Assembly: GCA_023430565.1 (NCBI GenBank)
Contig: JAEZAD010000079.1
Coordinates: 1 to 25,772, forward strand
DNA length: 25,772 bases
Reading direction: 5' to 3'
Source of the DNA: Verrucomicrobiota bacterium
GTDB lineage: Bacteria; Verrucomicrobiota; Verrucomicrobiia; Opitutales; Opitutaceae
The notes below the pieces were generated by a model. The model did not search any database, was not told the DNA's origin, and saw only the letters and a program-made list of their open reading frames with translations. The position numbers and the translations under genes are program-made. Within the stretch, counting starts at the first letter, position 1. Each line of letters begins with the position of its first letter. Of this stretch, positions 15,951 through 22,441 are shown piece after piece.

Positions 15951-15998
15951 GCACTACAGGTAGTGGTTGACGTGTGGGCGAACCACGACTGGTAGTGG
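15951..15998 (+). promoter_or_regulatory. Tandem NrdR-box-like palindromes upstream of nrdJ
   Basis: Box 1 (15951-15966) reads GCACTACAGGTAGTGG and contains the perfect inverted repeat CACTAC-AG-GTAGTG. Box 2 (15983-15998) reads CCACGACTGGTAGTGG, with arms CCACGAC/GTAGTGG that differ at one base. Each is 16 bp long and the gap is 16 bp, so they lie 32 bp apart, about three helical turns. NrdR boxes (consensus ACACWATATATWGTGT) occur as pairs with 15-16 bp between them upstream of ribonucleotide reductase genes. Box 1 matches this consensus at 11 of 16 positions and box 2 at about 9. Repression by dATP-loaded NrdR is a natural reading. Confidence 0.65.
15967..15995 (+). promoter_or_regulatory. 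Possible nrdJ promoter between the two boxes
   Basis: TTGACG (15967-15972) directly follows box 1 and is a good -35 element. A 17-bp spacer leads to TGGTAG (15990-15995), a poor -10 that overlaps box 2. Boxes over both elements would suit repression. The -10 match is weak. Confidence 0.35.
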
Positions 15999-16093
15999 AC
16001 CTCTTGCCGGGGGAATTCGCGTGCTGCTGTGCTTTGTGGCGGCGTGTTGCCCCTCCTTTTCACCCTAAACTTTGTTCTCGGATATCCTTTGCC

Positions 16094-18619
16094 ATGACTG
16101 TTTTGACCTCTCCTGCGAGCTCCGGCTCGGCCTCGGTTGGTGTGTTCCCGGCCCGTCGTGGCGCGCAGTTGCTCGATCGCGCGATCGCGCGGAACGATCG
16201 CATGGTGTTGAAGCGCGATGGGGCGCGGGCGCGGTTCGATTTGAACAAGGTCACGCGGGCGATCGCGCTGGCGTTTCACGAGGTCCGCACCGACAACGCG
16301 TCGAATCCGTATCGTGACGATCCGCTCGCGTGCTACGGGCTGGAGGCGGAGACGTTTCGCGAGGTGGCGCGCATCGCGGAAGGTGTGTCGCAGACGTTGG
16401 AGCTGTTTTATCGCGACGGGAAGCATCCGACGATCGAGCAGGTGCAGGATGCGGCGGAGAAGGCGATCGCGGCGGCGGGGCACTGGGAAGTGGCGCGCGC
16501 TTACATGTTGTATCGCGTGCGGCATGCGGAGCGGCGGCTGGTGAATTATTCGGACAACGGGATGTCCGACTACATCGTGATGGCGAAATACGCGCGCTAT
16601 CGGCCGGAGCTGGGGCGGCGGGAAATTTTCACGGAAGGCGTGGAGCGGGTGCGCGACATGCATCTGGAATTTTTCGCCGAAAAGCTCGGGCGGTCGCTGC
16701 CGATGGAGTTGCCGGCCGACGTGGCGACGCTCGCGGGGAAGAACGCGGAGTTGCTGGCGCGCGCGCTTGGCGGCGTGCGGCTCGAGCAGATCATCGTGGA
16801 GGCGTTCGCGCAGGTGGCGGCGAAGAAGGTGCTGCCGAGCATGCGCTCGATGCAGTTTGGCGGGGAGGCGATCCTCAAGAACCACAGCCGGATGTTCAAT
16901 TGCTCGTTCTCGAACGTTGATCGTGTGGAGTTTTTCCGCGAATACCTGTTCCTGCTGCTGAGCGGCTGCGGCGTGGGCTTTTCGGTGCAGAAGCATCACA
17001 TCGCGCTGCTGCCGCCGCTGCCGGCGCGTGCGCACGAGGCGGATCTGCCGGTGACGCATTTTCACGTGGAAGACACGATCGAGGGCTGGAGCGATGCGCT
17101 GCACGCGCTGTTCGTGTCGTTCTACGAGGGACAGAAAATCGAGTTCGATTATTCGTCGATCCGGCCGCGTGGTGCGCCGCTCAAGACCTCGGGCGGGCGG
17201 GCGCCGGGGCATCTGCCGCTGAAGAAAGCGTTGAACAAGGTGGAGGATATTCTCGCGTCGGCGTCGGGTCGCGCGCTGCGTCCGATCGAGGTCTACGACA
17301 TCAACATGTTCGTGGCGAAGGCGGTGCTGGCGGGCGGTATCCGGCGTTCGGCTACGATTTGTCTCTTCTCGCCGGACGACGAAGAGATGATGAATGCCAA
17401 GACGGGGAACTGGTTCGAGACGCATCCGCAGCGGTCGGCGTCGAACAATTCGGCGGTGCTCTCGCGCAGCGACCGGAACCAGGAGCATTTCAAGAAGCTT
17501 TTCCGGGCGCAGAAGGAGTTCGGCGAGCCGGGCTTTTTCTTCAACGATCACCCGGACGCCGGCTGCAATCCCTGCGCGGAAATCAACCTGCTGCCGGTGG
17601 TCGACTGGGAGTTGTCGGAAGAGGAGCTGGGGCAGCTTTATCGCTGGGGCTACAAGGGCGAGTTGCCGGGGATGACGCGGCTGTCGGGCTTCCAGCACTG
17701 CAATCTGACGACGATCAACGGTCAGGCGGCGACGAGCGAGGTGGCGTTCTATCGGGCGTGCATCGCGGCGTCGGCGATCGGGACTTTGCAGGCGGCGTAT
17801 ACGGACATGCCGTATCTGGGAGCGGTGACGCGGCTGATTAACGAGCGCGACGCGCTGCTCGGCGTGTCGATCTGCGGGTTCATGGACAATCCGTCGGTGT
17901 TGTTCGACCCGGAAGTGTTGACGCAAGGCGCGCATCTCTGCCGGGCGACGAACAAACTCGTGGCGTCGCTCATCGGCATCCGGCCCGCGGCGAAGCTGTC
18001 AACCTGCAAGCCGGAAGGCACGGCCTCGCTGATTCTCGGCGCGGCCTCGGGGATTCATCCGCACCATGCGCGGCGGTATTTCCGGCGGGTGCAGGCGAAC
18101 CGGAAGGAGCCGGTGTATTCGTTTTTCAAGGTCGCGAATCCGCAGATGACGGAGGCGTCGGTCTACAATCCCGATACGGACGACGTGATCACGTTTCCGG
18201 TCGAGGCGCCGAAACGCGCGATCCTGCGGAAGGATCTGACGGCGCTGCAGTTTCTCGAGCTGGTGAAGCTCGTGCAGACCTCGTGGGTGATTCCGGGCGG
18301 CGATCCGTCGTCGCGGTCGCCGGAGCTGCACCACAACGTGTCGAACACGTGCACGGTGCGACCGACGGAGTGGGACGAGGTGCAGGAGTTCATCTGGAGC
18401 AATCGCGAGTATTTCACGGGGATCTCGCTGCTGCAGGACGCGGGCGACAAGGCGTATCCGCAGGCGCCGCGCGAGGAGGTTTCGACGGAGGCGGACGTGG
18501 CGAAGTGGAATGCGCTGCGGCCGTATCGCGTGGATTACACCAAGATGCGCGAGGACTCGGATGTGACGGAGCTGAAGGCGACGGTCGCGTGCGCGGGCGG
18601 GGCGTGCGAGATCGTGTGA
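16094..18619 (+). CDS. nrdJ: Adenosylcobalamin-dependent class II ribonucleotide reductase
   Basis: Makes deoxyribonucleotides using a cobalamin-generated thiyl radical, with or without oxygen. The 841-residue protein has an N-terminal ATP-cone allosteric domain (about 36-150, starting MVLKRDGARARFDLNKV). The ten-stranded catalytic barrel follows. C270 (MFNCSFS) and C536 (FQHCNLTT) are the active-site redox pair. N492, C494 and E496 in CNPCAEINL correspond to N406, C408 and E410 of the Lactobacillus leichmannii enzyme, with C494 the thiyl radical site. C833 and C838 in the tail ACAGGACEIV match C731 and C736. It is thus a monomeric RTPR-like enzyme, longer than the 739-residue model, mostly through insertions. 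No class I or III subunit is nearby. Start ATG 16094, no Shine-Dalgarno sequence. Confidence 0.95.
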   Translation: MTVLTSPASSGSASVGVFPARRGAQLLDRAIARNDRMVLKRDGARARFDLNKVTRAIALAFHEVRTDNASNPYRDDPLACYGLEAETFREVARIAEGVSQTLELFYRDGKHPTIEQVQDAAEKAIAAAGHWEVARAYMLYRVRHAERRLVNYSDNGMSDYIVMAKYARYRPELGRREIFTEGVERVRDMHLEFFAEKLGRSLPMELPADVATLAGKNAELLARALGGVRLEQIIVEAFAQVAAKKVLPSMRSMQFGGEAILKNHSRMFNCSFSNVDRVEFFREYLFLLLSGCGVGFSVQKHHIALLPPLPARAHEADLPVTHFHVEDTIEGWSDALHALFVSFYEGQKIEFDYSSIRPRGAPLKTSGGRAPGHLPLKKALNKVEDILASASGRALRPIEVYDINMFVAKAVLAGGIRRSATICLFSPDDEEMMNAKTGNWFETHPQRSASNNSAVLSRSDRNQEHFKKLFRAQKEFGEPGFFFNDHPDAGCNPCAEINLLPVVDWELSEEELGQLYRWGYKGELPGMTRLSGFQHCNLTTINGQAATSEVAFYRACIAASAIGTLQAAYTDMPYLGAVTRLINERDALLGVSICGFMDNPSVLFDPEVLTQGAHLCRATNKLVASLIGIRPAAKLSTCKPEGTASLILGAASGIHPHHARRYFRRVQANRKEPVYSFFKVANPQMTEASVYNPDTDDVITFPVEAPKRAILRKDLTALQFLELVKLVQTSWVIPGGDPSSRSPELHHNVSNTCTVRPTEWDEVQEFIWSNREYFTGISLLQDAGDKAYPQAPREEVSTEADVAKWNALRPYRVDYTKMREDSDVTELKATVACAGGACEIV

Positions 18620-18634
18620 CGTTTGCGTTGGGCG

Positions 18635-18660
18635 CGTGAGGCGCGATAAAGCGCCTCACG
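18635..18660. terminator. Bidirectional hairpin between convergent nrdJ and DUF1653 gene
   Basis: A perfect 10-bp stem CGTGAGGCGC/GCGCCTCACG with loop GATAAA, 15 bases after the nrdJ stop, followed only by TTT. The right arm contains the stop codon of the convergent DUF1653 gene (18656-18658). Confidence 0.6.
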
Positions 18661-18889
18661 TTTCGCTGACGAAAGCGAAGCGCGGGATGGGTTGGCCCGC
18701 GAACTCGACGGTGGAGCAGAACATCGTGAGCGGGCGGACCCACCAGCCCCGTTCGCCGTAGAGCGCCTGGTAGACGACGAGCGGCTCTTCGGTCTCGGTG
18801 TGTCGAGCGACACCGAGCACGAGGTAATCGTTGCCCTTGTAATGGCGGTAGCGGCCTGGCCGCGGGTGAACGGGAGGGAGGGAGGGCAT
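18656..18889 (-). CDS. DUF1653 family small protein
   Basis: A 77-residue soluble protein. PGRYRHYKGNDYLVLGVARHTETEEPLVVYQALYG is the typical DUF1653 body, and the C-terminal WVRPLTMFCSTVEF and PRFAFV complete it. The family is small, beta-rich and of unknown function. The start at 18889 fits the usual length; a longer frame to 18955 would overlap the rlmM coding start. Its ATG shares two bases with an in-frame ATG on the plus strand (CATG, 18887-18890). It diverges from the rlmM-tapT pair, and its stop lies inside the hairpin shared with nrdJ. Confidence 0.85.
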   Translation of the reverse strand: MPSLPPVHPRPGRYRHYKGNDYLVLGVARHTETEEPLVVYQALYGERGWWVRPLTMFCSTVEFAGQPIPRFAFVSET

Positions 18890-18944
18890 GAGTGCGGTGA
18901 GGTTTAGGTTGGACCCAAAGGGCGGCCGAGGCAGGTTCGGCCGG

Positions 18945-19943
18945 ATGCTGCACACCTGCCAGGCTGGATACGAGGCGTTGCTCGCGCGCGAGCTCGCGGA
19001 GCTGCACGGTGCAAACGCCGTGGAGAAAGGGCCAGGCTGGGTGCGGGCCGAGGACGGCCGGAGTGAACCGATGGCGTTTGCTCATCTTTCCATGGTCGAA
19101 CCGGTCGAGGTGCGCGGCGAATCGGTGAACGCGCTGGCGCAAAAGGTGGCGGAGTTCTTTCTCGGAAGTTTGCGCGGCGAACGGATCGAGGCGGCGTGGC
19201 CGAGTGTGTGGGACGGGCCGGCGGAACTTGTGGGCCTCGGACGCCGGGTGTCGGCCGTGGAAGCGGCGTTTGCGGAAGCGCTGAAAAAGAAGCTGGCGCG
19301 CGTGGCGAAGCTGGCGCTGCCGGAGCGGCCGCGGCGCGTGGGTGCGGTGCGCGGGTTGTTCGTGTGGTTCGTGGATTTCGGGCGGGCGTTTATCGCGCGC
19401 GAAGCCTGGCTTCATGGCCAACGGCGGATGGCGGACGATCCGCTCGCGCCGTCGCGGAGCTTTCTCAAGGTGGAGGAAGCGTATGCGATTCTTGGATGCG
19501 AGCCGGGCGAGAGCGAGTCGGTGTGCGACCTGGGCGCCGCGCCCGGCGGATGGAGTTACAGCGCGGCAAAACGGGGAGCGCGCGTGGTGGCGATCGACAA
19601 TGGGCCGCTGAAGGGCGGCGCGCTGGACCATCCGCGGATCGAGCATCGGCGGGAGGACGCGTTCGGGTTTTCGCCGGCCGAGGGGGGGACGTTCGACTGG
19701 CTGTTTTGCGACATGGTGGAGGACCCGCATCACGTGTTGCGCAACATCGTCGAGCCGTGGCTGAGCCGCGGCTGGTGCCGGCGGTTCGTGGTGAATCTGA
19801 AGTTTGGACGGGTCGATCCGGTCGGATTGTTGCGGGAATTGGAACGGAACGACGTTCTGCGGGGGCGAAGCGACGGGTGTGCGGTGCGGCATCTTTTTCA
19901 CGACCGCGAGGAATTCACGATCGTGGGAGCGGCGCGGGGTTAA
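18945..19943 (+). CDS. rlmM: RlmM-like 23S rRNA 2'-O-ribose methyltransferase
   Basis: A 332-residue cytoplasmic SAM-dependent methyltransferase. The C-terminal FtsJ-type Rossmann domain has motif I DLGAAPGGWSYSAAKRGA (195-212) and the catalytic tetrad K175 (SFLKVEEA), D256 (FCDMVEDP), K286 (VNLKFG) and E323 (HDREEFTIVG). The N-terminal half begins LHTCQAGYEALLARELAE, which resembles the opening of E. coli RlmM (366 residues), the enzyme that methylates C2498 of 23S rRNA. The ATG at 18945 fits that opening. An upstream ATG at 18888 would add 19 residues and overlap the divergent DUF1653 start. It is followed 12 bases later by the DTW-family gene, so the two form an RNA-modification operon. 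Confidence 0.87.
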   Translation: MLHTCQAGYEALLARELAELHGANAVEKGPGWVRAEDGRSEPMAFAHLSMVEPVEVRGESVNALAQKVAEFFLGSLRGERIEAAWPSVWDGPAELVGLGRRVSAVEAAFAEALKKKLARVAKLALPERPRRVGAVRGLFVWFVDFGRAFIAREAWLHGQRRMADDPLAPSRSFLKVEEAYAILGCEPGESESVCDLGAAPGGWSYSAAKRGARVVAIDNGPLKGGALDHPRIEHRREDAFGFSPAEGGTFDWLFCDMVEDPHHVLRNIVEPWLSRGWCRRFVVNLKFGRVDPVGLLRELERNDVLRGRSDGCAVRHLFHDREEFTIVGAARG

Positions 19944-19955
19944 CCGGCGAAAGCG

Positions 19956-20621
19956 ATGGCGCGAAGCGTGGTGCTAAAGCCGAGTGTGCGGTGCGAGCGA
20001 TGCCGGCTCCCACCGCGCTGGTGTGTGTGCGCGGCGGCGGAGTCGATCGTGACGCCGCTTGCCGTGGATGTGTTGATGCATTCGCGCGAGCAATGGCGCC
20101 CGAGCAGCACGGGGCATTTGGTGTGTCGGGCGGTCGCGGGCGCGCGATTGCATGTGTGGCGACGCGCGGAGCGGCCGGCGGCGGAAGCGGTGCGCCGAAC
20201 GGAGAAGGAGTTGTGGATTCTGCATCCGGCGGGGGAACCGATGCCGGCGGCGGCGAACCTGGCCAATGTGCAGGTGTTGCTGCTCGACGGCGCGTGGCGC
20301 GAAGCGACGCTGATGGCGCAGGACATCGCGACGTGGGGGCGGCGCGTGCGCCTGCCGATGTCGGGAGAAAGCCGATACTGGCTGCGCACACAGCAAACGG
20401 GTGGCCGGTTTTCGACGGTCGAAGCGCTGGCGTTTTTGTTCGGCGCGCTGGGACTGGCGGACGCGCGCGCCAGGCTCGAGATGCAGCTCGAGCTGCACGT
20501 TTACGCGGGACTGCGGGCGCGAGGGCAGGTGGACCTCGCGGAGGAGTTTTTGCGCGGCTCGCGTCTGCGCGAGGCGTTGCCGGCCTTCATCGCGCAGATG
20601 AATGTGCGGCGACCGCGGTGA
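19956..20621 (+). CDS. DTW-family tRNA-uridine aminocarboxypropyltransferase
   Basis: A 221-residue protein of the DTW family. Family members TapT/YfiP transfer the aminocarboxypropyl group of SAM to U47 of tRNA. The N-terminal zinc motif is complete: C13-x2-C16-x6-C23-x-C25 in RCERCRLPPRWCVC. The SAM-binding signature reads LLLDGAWREA (108-117), with D111 and W114 present but alanine in place of the threonine of DxTW. SGESRYWLRTQQTGGRFSTVEA (136-157) is the other conserved family block. It lies 12 bases after the RlmM-like gene and is probably translated from the same mRNA. The family call is strong; the exact tRNA target is inferred from characterised relatives. Confidence 0.88.
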   Translation: MARSVVLKPSVRCERCRLPPRWCVCAAAESIVTPLAVDVLMHSREQWRPSSTGHLVCRAVAGARLHVWRRAERPAAEAVRRTEKELWILHPAGEPMPAAANLANVQVLLLDGAWREATLMAQDIATWGRRVRLPMSGESRYWLRTQQTGGRFSTVEALAFLFGALGLADARARLEMQLELHVYAGLRARGQVDLAEEFLRGSRLREALPAFIAQMNVRRPR

Positions 20622-20624
20622 GGG

Positions 20625-20646
20625 GCGGAACGCTCGTGCGTTCCGC
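20625..20646. terminator. Hairpin between convergent DTW gene and osmC
   Basis: A perfect 9-bp stem GCGGAACGC/GCGTTCCGC with loop TCGT, 3 bases after the stop of the DTW gene and 18 bases from the osmC stop. There is no T-run. It may end both transcripts, or belong to a palindromic repeat family. Confidence 0.5.
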
Positions 20647-20664
20647 TACGAGTCGACTCGCCGA

Positions 20665-21090
20665 TCAGGCGAGTTTCGCGTCGAGGGTGATGTCCGCTTT
20701 GAGCAGCCGGGAGATCGGGCAGCCGGCTTTGGCCTTCGCGGCGATCTCGTCGAATTTTGCCTGGTCGATGCCGGGGATTTTAGCGGACATCGTGAGGTGG
20801 GACTTGGTGACAGTCCAACCGGCGGGCGGGACCTGATCGAGGGTGACGTCGGCACGGGCCTCGACGCGGTCGGGGGTGAAGCCGGCCTCGCCGAGCATGG
20901 CGGAGAAGGCCATGGCGAAACATCCGGCGTGCGCGGCTGCGATGAGCTCCTCCGGGTTGGTGCCGGCACCGGATTCGAACCGGGAGCCGAACGAATAGGG
21001 CGTGTCGGAAAGTGCGCCGCCCGGGGCGGTGAGGGTGCCTTTGCCTTGTTTCAGGGAGCCGTTCCAGACGGCGGTAGCAGTGCGTTTCAT
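20665..21090 (-). CDS. osmC: OsmC-type peroxiredoxin (organic hydroperoxide reductase)
   Basis: A 141-residue cytoplasmic thiol peroxidase that reduces organic hydroperoxides. The two catalytic cysteines are in their family contexts: C57 in AAAHAGCFAMAFS and C124 in KAGCPISRLL. NPEELIAAAHA (45-55) precedes the first. The length and the start MKRTATAVWNGSLKQGKGTL match E. coli OsmC. It is a single gene, convergent with the DTW gene. AT-rich DNA just upstream (TATATTTA on the plus strand, 21116-21123) may hold its promoter. It is one of three oxidative-stress genes in the window, with msrB and the tandem redoxin. Confidence 0.95.
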   Translation of the reverse strand: MKRTATAVWNGSLKQGKGTLTAPGGALSDTPYSFGSRFESGAGTNPEELIAAAHAGCFAMAFSAMLGEAGFTPDRVEARADVTLDQVPPAGWTVTKSHLTMSAKIPGIDQAKFDEIAAKAKAGCPISRLLKADITLDAKLA

Positions 21091-21200
21091 ACAGCGCGCA
21101 GTGTCGGTGGTGGCGTATATTTAGCAAACGGGTGCGTTACTTGGCGCATGGGCGTTTGGCCGGTTTTACTGGGGCGTATGGAGAATTCGGATGCACGCAT

Positions 21201-21353
21201 GCGGGCCTCGCCCCAAGGATCGAACGGCAGAGCGTGCAAATGGGCTCCGGCTGGCGTATGCGGTCTCGGTAGGTTGGGAACCTTACCTCGAAGGAGGCGC
21301 CGCACCCCATGGCGACGGGAGCGGGCCGCGGTTAGGTTGCGCACACAGCCCGC
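21201..21353 (+). ncRNA. Strongly foldable leader or small RNA (rod-like nested stems)
   Basis: Nested pairings can be read directly. The closing stem is GCGGGC (21201-21206) with GCCCGC (21348-21353). The middle stems are ATGGG (21240-21244) with CCCAT (21306-21310), and TGCGG (21259-21263) with CCGCA (21300-21304). The terminal hairpin is GGTAGGTT (21268-21275) with AACCTTACC (21279-21287), one bulge, loop GGG. Together they form a rod with a large internal bubble, about 153 nt. It lies between osmC and the PRC-barrel gene, where no reading frame is credible. It could be a 6S-like RNA or a cis-acting leader. No tRNA, SRP, tmRNA or RNase P signature is present. Confidence 0.4.
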
Positions 21354-21375
21354 GCCTCGGCGCGAGCTCAACCCG

Positions 21376-21392
21376 CGGGGAGACACTCCCCG
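21376..21392 (+). promoter_or_regulatory. Stem-loop 23 bases before the PRC-barrel start
   Basis: A 6-bp stem CGGGGA/TCCCCG with loop GACAC, directly after the larger structured region. It is not followed by a T-run, so it is more likely a leader hairpin than a terminator. Confidence 0.35.
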
Positions 21393-21415
21393 GATTACCC
21401 TCAACCCTACCCATC

Positions 21416-22231
21416 ATGAATTCACGTTCTCGTTCTCTCTTGATCGCAGCGGCGGCGGCCTCGCTGGTCGCCTTCGCCCAAGCCCAAAGCTCGACCGGGC
21501 AGTCGTCCGCCGGCGCGGGCAGCTCCTCCGGAGCCACTTCCTCATCGTCGACGGCATCGCCTTCGTCTTCGCCAAACTCGTCAACGATGCGAAACACGAC
21601 CGGCGCCGACCGCTCGAAAACCATCACCTCCACCACGCACGCGAGCGCCAGCGGCACGGCGGGTATTTCGTCGTTGCGACGGGTCACGAAGGACTCGCTC
21701 GATGAGCAACTCACCGCGAAGGCGCTGATCGGCAAAGATGTGCATGACTCGGCGGGCGAGAAGATCGGCGAAGTGGAGGATATTGTCCTCGACGCGTCCG
21801 GCGTGCCGGAGCTCGCGAGTGCATTTATGAATCGTGAGGCCGACCGCGACGATCGCTCGATGTCGAGGCCGGTGGATACCACGGCGCCCGCGCCGACCGG
21901 TTCGGCGAGTGCGCGCGGCGTCGATAGCTACGCGGCCGGTGCGGCCGGTGACGGCGCGTCTGTCACGGCCCGACCGGATACGGATACGGGGCGTGTCGAC
22001 ATTGGCAGCCGGTTGGGTTCGGCAGTCGCGGGCGCGATGTCGGGCGGTTCGGCGGCGATCATCTCCGCGGGCGGCTTGATGGGTCTCGGTCAGGATCTGA
22101 TCCGCGTGCCCTTGTCGCAGCTGCGCTACAACGCGGAGGAAGATCATGTGACGCTCGATGTTTCGCGCGACCAGATCAGCCGTATCACCGATTCGGATGC
22201 GGAGGACGCGAGCCGCCGGGTGGCGGAGTGA
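21416..22231 (+). CDS. Secreted PRC-barrel domain protein with interrupted barrel
   Basis: A 271-residue exported protein. The signal peptide (1-23, ending AFAQA) is followed by a Ser/Thr/Ala-rich low-complexity stretch (24-85). LTAKALIGKDVHDSAGEKIGEVEDIVLDASG (99-129) is the first half of a PRC barrel. The second half, SAAIISAGGLMGLGQDLIRVPLSQLRYN (212-239), comes only after about 82 residues rich in Asp, Arg, Ala and Gly. In ordinary PRC barrels these parts are nearly adjacent. Secreted PRC-barrel proteins are common in envelope-stress settings, but their function is not defined. The ATG at 21416 gives the signal peptide; a longer frame from 21191 crosses the structured leader. A terminator follows at 22263. 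Confidence 0.85.
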   Translation: MNSRSRSLLIAAAAASLVAFAQAQSSTGQSSAGAGSSSGATSSSSTASPSSSPNSSTMRNTTGADRSKTITSTTHASASGTAGISSLRRVTKDSLDEQLTAKALIGKDVHDSAGEKIGEVEDIVLDASGVPELASAFMNREADRDDRSMSRPVDTTAPAPTGSASARGVDSYAAGAAGDGASVTARPDTDTGRVDIGSRLGSAVAGAMSGGSAAIISAGGLMGLGQDLIRVPLSQLRYNAEEDHVTLDVSRDQISRITDSDAEDASRRVAE

Positions 22232-22262
22232 GCTTCTTTTGAAGTAACGGGTGGATTGTTCG

Positions 22263-22297
22263 AGCCGCGTCCGGAGAACCGGGCGCGGCTTTGCTTT
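22263..22297 (+). terminator. Terminator of the PRC-barrel gene
   Basis: A 12-base stem AGCCGCGTCCGG/CCGGGCGCGGCT (one mismatch) with loop AGAA, followed by TTGCTTT, 32 bases after the stop codon. Confidence 0.8.
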
Positions 22298-22360
22298 GGT
22301 TTGAACGGACGTGGCACGCTGCGCGGCCGCGCGGGCTGCCTGGCGGAGCGATGCGCGGGC

Positions 22361-22390
22361 AAAAAAAAACGCGCCGCAGGCGCGGCGCGT
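22361..22390 (-). terminator. Terminator of the tandem redoxin gene
   Basis: On the minus strand a perfect 9-bp stem ACGCGCCGC/GCGGCGCGT (arms 22382-22390 and 22369-22377, loop of 4) runs into nine T residues (A at 22361-22369 on the plus strand; the last A is shared with the stem). It lies 52 bases after the stop codon. Confidence 0.9.
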
Positions 22391-22441
22391 GGTGGGAGGA
22401 GTTAAGCGTTCAGCGATCGCAGATCGTCGATGGCGCAGACG

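Noticed and set aside
15999..16093. Possible cobalamin riboswitch in the nrdJ leader
   Set aside because: The conserved B12-box core and the surrounding pattern of the element are not present, and the leader after the boxes is only about 95 bases.
14522..17935. Minus-strand open frame of 1137 codons running from antisense of nrdJ into glycerate kinase
   Set aside because: Only the part from 15700 down matches a family. The rest is Arg/His-rich antisense of the reductase gene, kept open by GC-biased codon use.
21181..21300. tRNA-like or SRP-like RNA in the osmC/PRC spacer
   Set aside because: No T-loop GGTTCRA, no CCA-ready acceptor and no SRP GGAAG tetraloop motif in the right setting.
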